From assembly GCA_018830585.1 (NCBI GenBank), contig JAHJSD010000064.1, forward strand, positions 1 through 11,633: DNA of 11,633 nucleotides, given 5' to 3'. Below, one piece after another: positions 1 to 6,345 of this stretch. The notes under the pieces were generated by a model, which had not been told where the DNA came from, ran no database searches, and saw only the letters and a program-made list of their open reading frames with translations. The position numbers and the translations under genes are program-made. The DNA comes from Patescibacteria group bacterium (GTDB taxonomy: Bacteria; Patescibacteriota; Microgenomatia; UBA12405; JAHJSD01). Each line of letters opens with the position of its first letter. Within the stretch, counting starts at the first letter, position 1.

Positions 1-14
1 AGGCGTTGCGGGCG

Positions 15-195
15 GGGATCCTTCGCCCCGACGTTACGTCGGGGACTCAGGATGACGGAAGGAGTGTCACTCCAAGCTCTCTCTGCCGTCATTCTGAGCT
101 CCCTCAGGGAGAGAAGAATCCCCATGAGACCGGCAACTTGCTCTAATCCAAAGGGGATCCTTCATCCCGACGTAACGTCGGGAATCAGGATGACG
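15..195. repeat. Cluster of three modular palindromic intergenic repeats
   Basis: Three related units share a GGATCC(TTCG)...CAGGATGACG framework: 15-58 and 153-195 in one orientation, and about 88-125 in the other (GTCATTCTGAG...AGAATCCCC). The first and third carry a strong dyad in the middle: CCCCGACGT/ACGTCGGGG at 26-34/36-44, and TCCCGACGT/ACGTCGGGA at 165-173/175-183. The middle unit carries CTCCCTCAGGGAG instead. The same framework recurs at 5752-5788, 5990-6025, 6126-6168 and 6200-6250 with other central dyads. No gene is visible in 1-332. These look like non-autonomous repeats whose outer ends are constant and whose central palindrome is exchangeable. Confidence 0.75.
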
Positions 196-257
196 AAAAC
201 AGCCAATAACTATTTGTTCATCTAATCAATTCAACAATTCAACAATTTAGCAATTAT

Positions 258-296
258 GCTTCGCCAAGTCTGACTTGGCTTCGCTTGGTTTTTTTT
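258..296 (+). terminator. Terminator-like hairpin with T run (copy of a repeated palindrome)
   Basis: GCCAAGTC (263-270) and GACTTGGC (272-279) form an 8-bp stem, followed after a short spacer by a run of eight T at 289-296. This fits an intrinsic terminator for a gene left of the window, placed just before the first gene. The 27-base stretch 258-284 recurs identically at 6051-6077, where no T run follows. The stem is therefore a repeat module that serves as a terminator only here. The one-base loop is tight; an alternative pairing CCAAG (264-268) with CTTGG (284-288) sits directly against the T run. Confidence 0.45.
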
Positions 297-332
297 CTGA
301 ATTAGTGTTTAATAATAAAAAGGGTGTTTAAA

Positions 333-1247
333 ATGCCAGCTGATTTGATTGGAAAAAAATTTTTAATGTTGGAGTCCCATGGAGTAAATCTATGGTACCA
401 ATCCAAACGCTCCGTTGGGGCGAAAATACTGAACCAGAAAACCAATTCATCCACGGGTTTAATCCGCCAGCCGGCGGATTATGGTTTTCTTGGTTTATGT
501 ATCACTCCCCTATTATTTTTGGGGTTGGTTGCTTCTCTGTTCGGAGTTAGGGCTCAGAGCGACGAATACTTGGGCAGGAGGGATAATTATGTCCGTTCCA
601 GCCAGGAATACTTTTCTGCCCGCCAGGCCTACTTAAACCAAAAAACACTTCAGACCAGGGAGATCCTGCTATCCAAACTGAAATCTTTTTTGACGGACAG
701 AAACGACTTTTTGGTTATTTATTTTGACTTTCTCTATACCAGAGCCAACCAATATTTGGTTGAGGAAGATGTTTCCGAACTCAGGTCCTGGCTTTTGTGG
801 CTGAAAAGCCAGAGTCAGAAAATAAGCGAGGCGGTCAGTCCGGACGATTTTTTGTTTTTAAACGATCAGCTTAATAAAAATTATCCCCAGATGGAAACGG
901 CGGTTTATTTTGTTTTAGCTAAGATGACCATCGCCGAACAGGAATTGATTATCCGAAAAATGGAACTGCTCCAGCAGGAAATTGCCGGAAAGATTTTAGA
1001 TTTAGTTGACAACAAAGAAACGGCAATCTACTGGTTAGACGAGGTTGAGGCTAAGATTAATTTGGTTAAGAGGAATCACGAAGAAGCCTTAACGGCGATG
1101 AAAAAAGTTAAAATCAACAGGAAAGGCGACATTTTAAAAGGCTGGAAAACAGCGGAGAAAAAATTTGCCGAGGCGGACTCGAACCTGAGGACTGGTTTGG
1201 GGTTCTTGGACGAGATTATAAAAAGAGTTGAGAAAGATGAGCGATAA
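333..1247 (+). CDS. Membrane-anchored helical protein of unknown function with a repeat-derived N-terminal insert
   Basis: Not recognised as a named family. ATG 333 is chosen because AAAAGGG (318-324) lies 8 nt upstream; a GTG at 324 would add three residues. The 304-residue product has a cytoplasmic N-terminus, one membrane segment at about residues 50-72 (FLGLCITPLLFLGLVASLFG), then about 230 residues that are almost entirely helical and charged, with coiled-coil character. Residues about 14-57 are encoded by copy A of the in-frame repeat (371-505), directly before the membrane segment, so this stretch is probably acquired rather than part of the original fold. The last 11 nt overlap the next gene, which also encodes a single-pass membrane protein. 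The pair is probably co-transcribed and may act together at the envelope. Gene reality is fairly sure; function is unknown. Confidence 0.8.
   Translation: MPADLIGKKFLMLESHGVNLWYQSKRSVGAKILNQKTNSSTGLIRQPADYGFLGLCITPLLFLGLVASLFGVRAQSDEYLGRRDNYVRSSQEYFSARQAYLNQKTLQTREILLSKLKSFLTDRNDFLVIYFDFLYTRANQYLVEEDVSELRSWLLWLKSQSQKISEAVSPDDFLFLNDQLNKNYPQMETAVYFVLAKMTIAEQELIIRKMELLQQEIAGKILDLVDNKETAIYWLDEVEAKINLVKRNHEEALTAMKKVKINRKGDILKGWKTAEKKFAEADSNLRTGLGFLDEIIKRVEKDER
371..505 (+). repeat. Copy A of an in-frame palindromic repeat (inside the first gene)
   Basis: Aligned with copy C (3203-3382, -) and copy B (1931-2030, -). It begins GGAGTCCCATGG, contains TCCAAACGC..GTTGGGGCGAA, AACCAGAAAACC and AATTCATCCACGGG, and ends GGTTTTCTTGG. 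AGAAAACC and GGTTTTCT are inverted, so the right half forms a stem. Between them lies a cargo dyad AATCCGCC/GGCGGATT that is absent from B and C. It translates in frame with the host gene as ...VNLWYQS...NQKTNSSTG...GFLG, the same frame that is open in the other two copies. Confidence 0.75.
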
Positions 1248-1614
1248 AGAAAACGCAACTCAGACAATAGACATTCCTGTTTTTAGTAAAGAGATTCAAA
1301 ACAAGCCGCTTTTGGGGACTAAGTTGGGCTGGTTGATCCTGGCGCTGTCGGTATTGGCGGCTTCGGGCCTTATTTTCTTGGTTATTCTAAATCTCAGGAT
1401 GCCTGATAGGAAAGCCAAAATTGTAGTTTCAGCCTCGCCGACGCCGGTTCCGACGGTTGTCGAATCAAAAAAGCCGGTGGAAATTTCCGTCAGCGAGCTG
1501 AGAGAATCTTGGCTTAGCATTGAACGGAACTTGAGCGAGATTGATTTTAGGCAAAGCGGGCTGGTCCCTCCGGTAATTGATTTAGATATCGGACTTGATC
1601 CTGAGATGCTTTAG
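1237..1614 (+). CDS. Small single-pass membrane protein of unknown function
   Basis: Product of 125 residues from ATG 1237; an upstream TTG at 1228 would add three residues but offers no better ribosome site. Order: a polar N-terminus of about 30 residues, one membrane segment at about residues 31-53 (GWLILALSVLAASGLIFLVIL), a short Pro/Thr linker (SASPTPVPT), then about 55 residues of outside domain ending in an acidic tail. Pro/Thr linkers after a membrane anchor are common in surface proteins of CPR bacteria. It starts inside the end of the preceding gene (11-nt overlap, different frame), which suggests translational coupling. Its 3' end overlaps the convergent glycosidase-like gene by 33 bp. 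No family recognised; an envelope role is inferred from topology only. Confidence 0.75.
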   Translation: MSDKENATQTIDIPVFSKEIQNKPLLGTKLGWLILALSVLAASGLIFLVILNLRMPDRKAKIVVSASPTPVPTVVESKKPVEISVSELRESWLSIERNLSEIDFRQSGLVPPVIDLDIGLDPEML

Positions 1615-3165
1615 AAAGCCGATGATCTCTTCAAACAAACTCCTTTGGTACGGATAAATTGTTTTCCCTAAAAGAAAAATAGGCAGTTTTTCGATTTGAA
1701 TTTTGCCGGTTTTTTCCCAGCCGAAACTGACGGGGAGGGTTTCTCTGTCAAGGACGATCTCGAAATCAAAGCGGGCTTCTTGGTTTGGCTCTACTAATGT
1801 CTTTTCGGGCAGGCAGATAGTGGAAAGGGAGAAATTTTCCGGGTTTTCCTCTTCCGGGGCCAAACAAAAACGGCCCTCTTCTCCCCAAATATTTTGACCT
1901 TGGTTAACCAAGGTCACTTTTCCTTTTATTTTTATATGTGAACCAAGAAAACCATGGGTTTTCTGGTTCGGTATGTTCGCCTCCAAAGGGTGTTCGGACT
2001 GGTATTGTAGGTTTACCTTCTGGGGCTCCATTTTTTGGGGGAGCGACCGGCTGACTTCGGCCTTGCTGATAACGACTTTTTCTTTTTGAGGCGGCTTTTG
2101 TCCTTGTTTTTTGGTTTGTTGGATCAGCTCAAATTGGGGATATGGTTTTTGATCCTGGTTGAGCCAGGAAAATTGGGCAAATTCACCAAAAGGATAGTTT
2201 AAGATAAACGGGGTGATGGCAATCACCCTATCGTCCTGATTCCAATAGTCAAAGGCTTTTTCAATCAGCCGGGCAACTTTTTCGGCCGGGTAGTAATTAC
2301 TGATCCTTCCACCCTCTTGATGGGGCCAGCCGGTTTCGGTGATGAAAACAGGCAGATCCTTGTCAAGACCGAGGCTTTTAAGATAATTTAGTTCCCACTG
2401 GTAACCCCTAATACTGGTTTTACCGGTATCTTCGGCGGTGCCGACAAAACCATGATTGGGGTATGAGTGGGAGGCTAAACCGTCTATTTTTTCGAAAGCC
2501 TCAGGTTTATGAATGAAACCTTGCCGATAAAAAATCTCGGCGGAGATAAATGCCGGTGGCCGATTCGGAGCGGCCAAATCCAGCCCGGCGGAAATAATAA
2601 AGAAGTCTTGGTTTAGGCTGTGAAAATAATCGGACGAGAACTCCAGGAGTTCAAAATATTCCTTTGAATCCGTTGCTTTGCCCCATTCGTCGCCCCGGTT
2701 GGGCTCGTTATAAATGATCACAAATCTTGTTTCAACGGGCCAATTTAAAGAGTTTAAAAAAACAGCGGTTTTTTTTATTGTTTCCTGATCCGGTTTTTTC
2801 CAATAGCCGTTTTCCAATTCGGTCGCCAATCTTATCATCGGGATTAAGTGCCGTCTTCGGCAGAGGTTAAAAAAATCCTGCCATTGCTGTTGGTTAAGCT
2901 CATCCTGCCGGATGACTACCGTTAGCCAGCCCCAATCTCCGCCGTTGCTGTTTAGAAGTTCGGCTGCTTTGGGCAGATCTTCAAAGCTTGAATTAACATG
3001 AATACCGTATTTATTTGTCGCCCAGCTTAGGTTTTCTGCCGCCGAAACCGGTTTTATTAACGTAATTGAAAGAAGAATGGAAAGAATGGCCGCTCCAACA
3101 GAAAAGGATGTTTTAAAAGATATCTTTTTGAGCAACGGAAATAGGAGACTTACTTTTAAAATCAT
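1582..3165 (-). CDS. Secreted clan GH-A glycoside hydrolase-like protein
   Basis: Start ATG at 3165 is preferred: it gives a normal signal peptide (residues 1-43: KK basic region, long hydrophobic core, cleavage near VSA-A) and AAAAGG lies 7 nt upstream. The frame stays open to an ATG at 3384 but only through a repeat. The product has 527 residues. Residues about 50-350 look like a TIM-barrel of clan GH-A: YNEPNRG at 152-158 places E154 as the acid/base, and ITETGWP at 275-281 places E277 as the nucleophile, as in GH5/GH17/GH39-type enzymes. H233 (SHSYPNHG) fits the substrate-site region. A charged linker follows, with repeat copy B encoding residues about 380-412, then a C-terminal domain of about 110 residues, probably a beta-sandwich. 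Likely exported and acting on a beta-linked glycan; substrate and exact family cannot be told. Stop is TAA. Confidence 0.8.
   Translation of the reverse strand: MILKVSLLFPLLKKISFKTSFSVGAAILSILLSITLIKPVSAAENLSWATNKYGIHVNSSFEDLPKAAELLNSNGGDWGWLTVVIRQDELNQQQWQDFFNLCRRRHLIPMIRLATELENGYWKKPDQETIKKTAVFLNSLNWPVETRFVIIYNEPNRGDEWGKATDSKEYFELLEFSSDYFHSLNQDFFIISAGLDLAAPNRPPAFISAEIFYRQGFIHKPEAFEKIDGLASHSYPNHGFVGTAEDTGKTSIRGYQWELNYLKSLGLDKDLPVFITETGWPHQEGGRISNYYPAEKVARLIEKAFDYWNQDDRVIAITPFILNYPFGEFAQFSWLNQDQKPYPQFELIQQTKKQGQKPPQKEKVVISKAEVSRSLPQKMEPQKVNLQYQSEHPLEANIPNQKTHGFLGSHIKIKGKVTLVNQGQNIWGEEGRFCLAPEEENPENFSLSTICLPEKTLVEPNQEARFDFEIVLDRETLPVSFGWEKTGKIQIEKLPIFLLGKTIYPYQRSLFEEIIGFLKHLRIKSDI
1931..2030 (-). 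repeat. Copy B of the in-frame palindromic repeat (inside the glycosidase-like gene)
   Basis: Reverse complement begins GGAGCCCCAGAAGGTAAAC, contains GGAGGCGAACATACC and AACCAGAAAACC, then only a short CAT junction before GGTTTTCTTGGTTCAC and TATAAA. It is the shortest copy: it lacks the AATTCATCCACGGG segment and any palindromic cargo. Translated in frame with the host gene it reads VNLQYQS..ANIPNQKTHGFLGSH, at the linker between the catalytic barrel and the C-terminal domain, where an insert would be tolerated. It is more diverged from A and C than those two are from each other. Confidence 0.75.
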
Positions 3166-3186
3166 TAATTTGCCTTTTGTCTTGAT

Positions 3187-3214
3187 ATAATAATTTATTG
3201 ATTTTATACGTGAA
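3187..3214 (-). promoter_or_regulatory. Possible promoter of the glycosidase-like gene, -35 inside repeat copy C
   Basis: On the minus strand TTCACG (3214-3209, four of six matches to TTGACA) and TATTAT (3192-3187) are 16 bp apart. This would start transcription about 15 nt before the start codon at 3165. The -35 hexamer is part of the conserved right end of the repeat (GGTTCACGTATAAA). If real, repeat insertion supplied part of the promoter. AT-rich DNA makes such matches easy, so this is tentative. Confidence 0.25.
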
Positions 3215-3382
3215 CCAAGAAAACCTGCCTGCCCTCCTACCGGCGGGCCTGCCTGTCGGCAGACAGGTAAACCGGCAGGCAGGCCATGGGCCTTGCCCGT
3301 GGATGAATTGGTTTTCTGGTTTGGGTATGTTCGCCCCAACAAGGCGTTTGGATGGTACCACAAATTATACCCACGGGGATCC
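3203..3382 (-). repeat. Copy C of the palindromic repeat with large nested cargo (intergenic)
   Basis: This is the longest copy and fills most of the space between the divergent glycosidase-like and GTPase genes. On the minus strand it begins GGATCCCCGTGGGTATAAT, shares AACCAGAAAACC and AATTCATCCACGGG with copy A, and ends GGTTTTCTTGGTTCACG then TATAAAATC as in copy B. Its cargo (3223-3283) is a set of nested inverted repeats built on CCTGCCTGCC/GGCAGGCAGG, found again at 10868-10954. The frame read in copies A and B is open here too (NQKTNSSTG...GFLGSRIKS) and continues into the glycosidase-like gene, although translation probably begins downstream at 3165. Confidence 0.75.
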
Positions 3383-3399
3383 ATTGATCAGATTTTAAC

Positions 3400-4497
3400 A
3401 TGCAGAAGGACGTTATAAAAAAAATCGTTTTTAAAAAGGTCGAAAAACTTGAGCAGGAAATCAGGGAAACTCCTTATCATAAGGGCACCGAACACTATTT
3501 GGGCTTGCTTAAGGCTAAGGCGGCCAAACTTAAACGGGAGCTGGGGGAAAAAGAGGAAAAATCTTCTAAAGGAGGAGCTGGTTACGGGGTTAGAAAGCAG
3601 GGAGATGCCAGCTGTATTTTAATCGGTCCTCCGTCGGCGGGGAAATCAACCCTGTTAAACGCGATCACTAACGCTAAATCTAAGGTTGGAGACTATGGCT
3701 TTACCACTTTAAACGTGATTCCCGGGATGATGTTTTACCAGGGGGCCAGGATCCAGATTTTAGATGTGCCCGGCTTAGTTACCGGGGCGGCAAAAGGAAA
3801 AGGGGGCGGGAGAAAAATTCTTTCTACTGCCAGAAGCGCCGATTTGGTTCTTTTAATTACCGATACGGAAAGAATTGATTGGTTTGAAAAAGCCAAGGAA
3901 GAGCTTTATCAAAACGGTGTCAGGCTTGATCTTTCTAAGCCGAAAATCAAAGTAGTCAAAAAGACCAGGGGCGGTATTGAAATTATCGACCCTTTTTCTT
4001 CCTTTAACCGAGAAACGGTGATCAGCGTTGCCCTTGAATTCGGGCTTAAGAATGCCCAGATCTCTTTTGGTGAACCGATTAATTCAATCGATGAAATGAT
4101 TGATGTTTTTGCGGAGAACAGGGCTTATCTTCCCTGTCTTGAACTGGTCAGCAAAGCGGATCGGCTGGCGAAAAAGGCAAAAACTTTAGACCAAAGAATT
4201 TTTGTCAGCGGGGTCAGCGGCGAGGGACTGGACCGGTTAAAGAAGGAAATTTGGCAAAGTTTGGGATTAATCAGGATTTACCTTAAAAAGGAAAGAACAA
4301 AAGAACCTGATTTCGGAGAACCGCTGATTCTTAAGAAGGGCGGCCGGATTGAAGATATTACCGCTAAAGTGTCCTCGGAGTTAACGGAAAGAAGAACAGC
4401 CGCTTTGATCTGGGGACCGGGGGCGAAGTTTCCCGGCCAAAAAGTTTCTCTTAAGCATCCGGTTTTTGATCAGATGATTGTTTCTCTGGTTGAGTAG
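3400..4497 (+). CDS. DRG/Obg-type GTPase with TGS domain
   Basis: A 365-residue GTPase of the DRG branch of the Obg superfamily. An N-terminal helical hairpin (residues 12-50, with EHYLGLLKAKAAKLKREL as in DRG proteins) is followed by G1 GPPSAGKST (76-84), switch I FTT (101-103), G3 DVPG (122-125), and the glycine-rich GAAKGKGGGRKIL typical of the family. An S5D2L-like insert lies between G3 and G4 (about 175-240). G4 is SKAD (251-254, where N/TKxD is usual) and G5 is about 270-273. Residues 290-364 form a TGS domain (IRIYLK...PDFGEPLILKKGGRIEDI). DRG proteins bind ribosomes and are best known from eukaryotes and archaea, where a DFRP partner assists them; no partner gene is seen here. Start ATG 3400 fits the family N-terminus. 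The last 47 bp overlap thioredoxin on the other strand. Confidence 0.9.
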   Translation: MQKDVIKKIVFKKVEKLEQEIRETPYHKGTEHYLGLLKAKAAKLKRELGEKEEKSSKGGAGYGVRKQGDASCILIGPPSAGKSTLLNAITNAKSKVGDYGFTTLNVIPGMMFYQGARIQILDVPGLVTGAAKGKGGGRKILSTARSADLVLLITDTERIDWFEKAKEELYQNGVRLDLSKPKIKVVKKTRGGIEIIDPFSSFNRETVISVALEFGLKNAQISFGEPINSIDEMIDVFAENRAYLPCLELVSKADRLAKKAKTLDQRIFVSGVSGEGLDRLKKEIWQSLGLIRIYLKKERTKEPDFGEPLILKKGGRIEDITAKVSSELTERRTAALIWGPGAKFPGQKVSLKHPVFDQMIVSLVE

Positions 4498-4828
4498 TTT
4501 TGTCCTCTTCCTCCATATGTTTTAACAAGATTGTCTTCAGGCTGTCTTTTGATTGGACTCCAAGAGTTTGGTCTATTAGGCTGCCTTTTTTGAAGACAAG
4601 GATGGCCGGAATGCTCATGATCTGGTATTCTTCGGCTTTTTTCGGGTTTTCGTCTACATTCATTTTGCCGATAATTGCTTTTTCTTCCATCTCTGCGGCC
4701 AATTCTTCTATAATCGGCCCCATAATCTGGCAAGGTCCGCACCAGGGAGCCCAAAAATCAACTAAAACTACTTTTGCCGACTTTAAAACTTCCGTTTCGA
4801 AATTCTCATCGGTAAAAACTTTAGTCAT
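4451..4828 (-). CDS. trxA: Thioredoxin
   Basis: A 125-residue thioredoxin, a cytoplasmic disulfide reductant. The order is canonical: F5..F10 start region, VLVDFWAPWCGPC with active-site C30 and C33, buried D24, cis-proline P74 (SIPAILVF), then G..D..L near the end of the fold at about residue 106. The remaining roughly 18 residues form a polar, charged tail (EEDKTTQPEKQSSDQ) beyond the usual length of about 105-110. The tail is encoded by the part that overlaps the 3' end of the convergent GTPase gene by 47 bp, so read-through past an original stop may explain it. No Shine-Dalgarno is visible before ATG 4828. No thioredoxin reductase is in the window. Confidence 0.95.
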   Translation of the reverse strand: MTKVFTDENFETEVLKSAKVVLVDFWAPWCGPCQIMGPIIEELAAEMEEKAIIGKMNVDENPKKAEEYQIMSIPAILVFKKGSLIDQTLGVQSKDSLKTILLKHMEEEDKTTQPEKQSSDQKPDA

Positions 4829-4860
4829 AATACAAAATTATTTAAAAAACAATTATTTGC

Positions 4861-4866
4861 AGTATA
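4861..4866 (-). promoter_or_regulatory. Possible -10 box of the thioredoxin gene
   Basis: GGTATACT on the minus strand gives a TATACT hexamer at 4866-4861, 32 bp before the start codon, with only a T-rich -35 region. It would leave a leader of about 25 nt without a clear ribosome site. Tentative. Confidence 0.3.
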
Positions 4867-4941
4867 CCTTTTTTGATTGACTGAAAAAAGAGGCTGTTTT
4901 GGTTTCAGGAAAGCGAAAACCCCACTTCTTCGATAGGGATT

Positions 4942-5160
4942 CACCCCTATGGGGTGCTGGAGGGACTACGATCTAGAGAGAAACCACGATCCAGGATCGA
5001 AAATCTTCAAACGATCCTGGATCGTAATTGTCGCCCCGGGGTGTTGGTTGGCTTGTCTAGGTGGACCTGCCTGCCGGTAGGCAGGTCCTTCGTCGCAAGG
5101 ACTCCTCAGGATGACGAGAGGTGAGCAGGCAGGACACGGGGTCCTCGGAGCTTCAATCTT
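4942..5160. repeat. Intergenic cluster of palindromes between thioredoxin and the SNase-like gene
   Basis: No gene is visible in 4829-5199. In order it holds a hairpin CACCCC/GGGGTG (4942-4947/4951-4956); a 14-bp perfect inverted repeat ACGATCCAGGATCG/CGATCCTGGATCGT (4986-4999/5012-5025) whose arms are themselves near-palindromic; a CCCCGGGG core at about 5034; and GGACCTGCCT/AGGCAGGTCC (5063-5072/5079-5088), of the same CCTGCC type as the cargo at 3223 and 10868. A degenerate CTCAGGATGACGAG end follows at about 5104, then CCTCGGAGCTTCAAT (5143-5157), which recurs exactly at 10976-10990. Confidence 0.7.
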
Positions 5161-5181
5161 GGCAAGTCGTGATCATGGTTC

Positions 5182-5192
5182 TGTGATAGACT
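5182..5192 (+). promoter_or_regulatory. Extended -10-like element before the SNase-like gene
   Basis: TGTGATAGACT ends 7 bp before the start codon at 5200. Nearly the same string, TGTGATAAACT, lies at 7825-7835 just before the nuclease gene. Read as an extended -10 (TGn then GATARA), transcription would begin within about 3 nt of the ATG, giving a leaderless or nearly leaderless mRNA. TTGGCA at 5159-5164 could be the -35, about 20 bp upstream of GATAGA. Confidence 0.4.
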
Positions 5193-5199
5193 GAGAAGT

Positions 5200-5673
5200 A
5201 TGGCAAAAAGTAATTTGCGTTTGATACTTTCACTGATTTTGCTTTTTCTGGTTGGCTTCTGGTTCCGCGGTGCCGCCTTTCCCCCGGATCCCCTTTCCCC
5301 TCTGCCCGGTCAGGCGGAAGCGGAGAAAGTAGAGATTGCCAGCAACAGCAGTTTTTTGACTTTTGATCCGGCCAAAAGAATTAAGGTAAAAGTTTGGCAA
5401 GTAGTCGACGGCGAGACTTTTGCTATTTCCAAGTATGACAGGATCCGGTTGTTGGAAGTCCGCTCTCCCTCGCTTTCGACAGAAGAAGGTTTTAAGGCAA
5501 TGCAGTTTCTGCAGGGTTTGATTGAGGACAAGGAAGTTGAACTTCAGTTTGTGCCCGAGATTGCTCTCCGGGACAGTTACGGCCGTTTGATGGCAGTAGT
5601 TTGGGTTGACGGGGTTAATGTTAATTCGGAAATGGTCCGAAAAGGCTTGGCCGAGTCGATGGTGATAAAGTGA
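5200..5673 (+). CDS. Membrane-anchored SNase-like (thermonuclease-fold) protein, probably inactive
   Basis: A 157-residue protein with an N-terminal membrane anchor or signal (residues 6-26, LRLILSLILLFLVGFWFRGAA), a Pro-rich spacer and an SNase/TNase-type OB-fold (about 60-155). Family landmarks are kept: VVDGETF (68-74), IRLL with R83, the DSYGR block with R129, and VDGVNVN..MVRKGLAE near the end. In active nucleases the segment after the first arginine reads VDTPE and supplies a metal-binding Asp and the catalytic Glu; here it reads VRSPS (87-91), so both are replaced (R88, S91). The Asp of DGDT is Glu (E72). It therefore probably binds ligand or protein outside the membrane rather than cutting nucleic acid. 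It stands alone between two repeat clusters. Stop is TGA. Confidence 0.8.
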   Translation: MAKSNLRLILSLILLFLVGFWFRGAAFPPDPLSPLPGQAEAEKVEIASNSSFLTFDPAKRIKVKVWQVVDGETFAISKYDRIRLLEVRSPSLSTEEGFKAMQFLQGLIEDKEVELQFVPEIALRDSYGRLMAVVWVDGVNVNSEMVRKGLAESMVIK

Positions 5674-5751
5674 TGCGGTAACTTAGGATAAAACAGCCGG
5701 TTTTTTGGATTGTTCCGAGGTTATTTTGCTCGGTGGTTCTAAGCTCTCCGC

Positions 5752-6298
5752 GTCATCCTGATATCCCTCAGGGAGAGAAGGATCCCCCTGTTTAGGCAAT
5801 TTGCATAGATAAGGGGATTCTTCGCTTTCGACAAGACCTCGGGAGCGTAACCTAGTCGGCAAGTTTTAACGGCGAGTCCTCCGGCAAGCTCAGGAACAAA
5901 AGGCTTGTTGAGAACTGTCTACACCCCGGGGGTGGACTGTGAAATTTCCAGGATCGAAATACTGAAATATTGCCAAATTTTTCCAGTATCCTGATCCCGC
6001 CGTTGCGGGGTGATGACGAAGGATCCACCGAGTGAAACGAGTGTTCAAGCGCTTCGCCAAGTCTGACTTGGCTTCGCCAGATTCCTCGTCTCGCAAAGCT
6101 CGCTCGGAATGACTTTCTCCCCTCCGTCATCCTGAGTCCCCGACGCAACGTCGGGGCGAAGGATCCCCTTGGGATTGGCAATTTACCGGTAAATAAGGGA
6201 TCCTTCGCTTTGCCCCGTACGGGATGGTACGGGGCTCCGCTCAGAATGACGAGGAAAAAGAATTCTTCCCCCACCGTGGCGGGATCAGAATGACGGGG
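5752..6298. repeat. Dense array of modular palindromic repeats (5674-6300)
   Basis: No convincing gene in 5674-6377. At least five units use the GTCATCCTGA...GGATCCCC framework in either orientation: 5752-5788 (core CCCTCAGGG), 5990-6025 (core near CCGCCGTTGCGGGG), 6126-6168 (core CCCCGACG/CGTCGGGG at 6138-6156), about 6186-6252 (core GCCCCGTACGG/GGTACGGGGC) and about 6262-6298 (core CCACCGTGGCGGG). A 27-base palindromic module at 6051-6077 is identical to 258-284. CCAGGATCGAAA at about 5949 matches part of the inverted repeat at 4991. Long open frames here are by-products of GC-rich repeats. Confidence 0.7.
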
Positions 6299-6345
6299 AA
6301 GGGGGACTCCCTGCTTTGTGTGTACCTGGTGTGTTTTTTTGCCTC

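Noticed and set aside
3113..3384. Open frames across repeat copy C, including an N-terminal extension of the glycosidase-like gene from ATG 3384
   Set aside because: The extension would put a clear signal peptide at residue 74, and all of it is repeat DNA; ATG 3165 has a signal peptide at the right place and an AAAAGG site.
5852..6274. Long minus-strand open frames (about 140 and 68 codons)
   Set aside because: They consist of the GC-rich palindromic modules seen elsewhere in the window and have no protein-like features.
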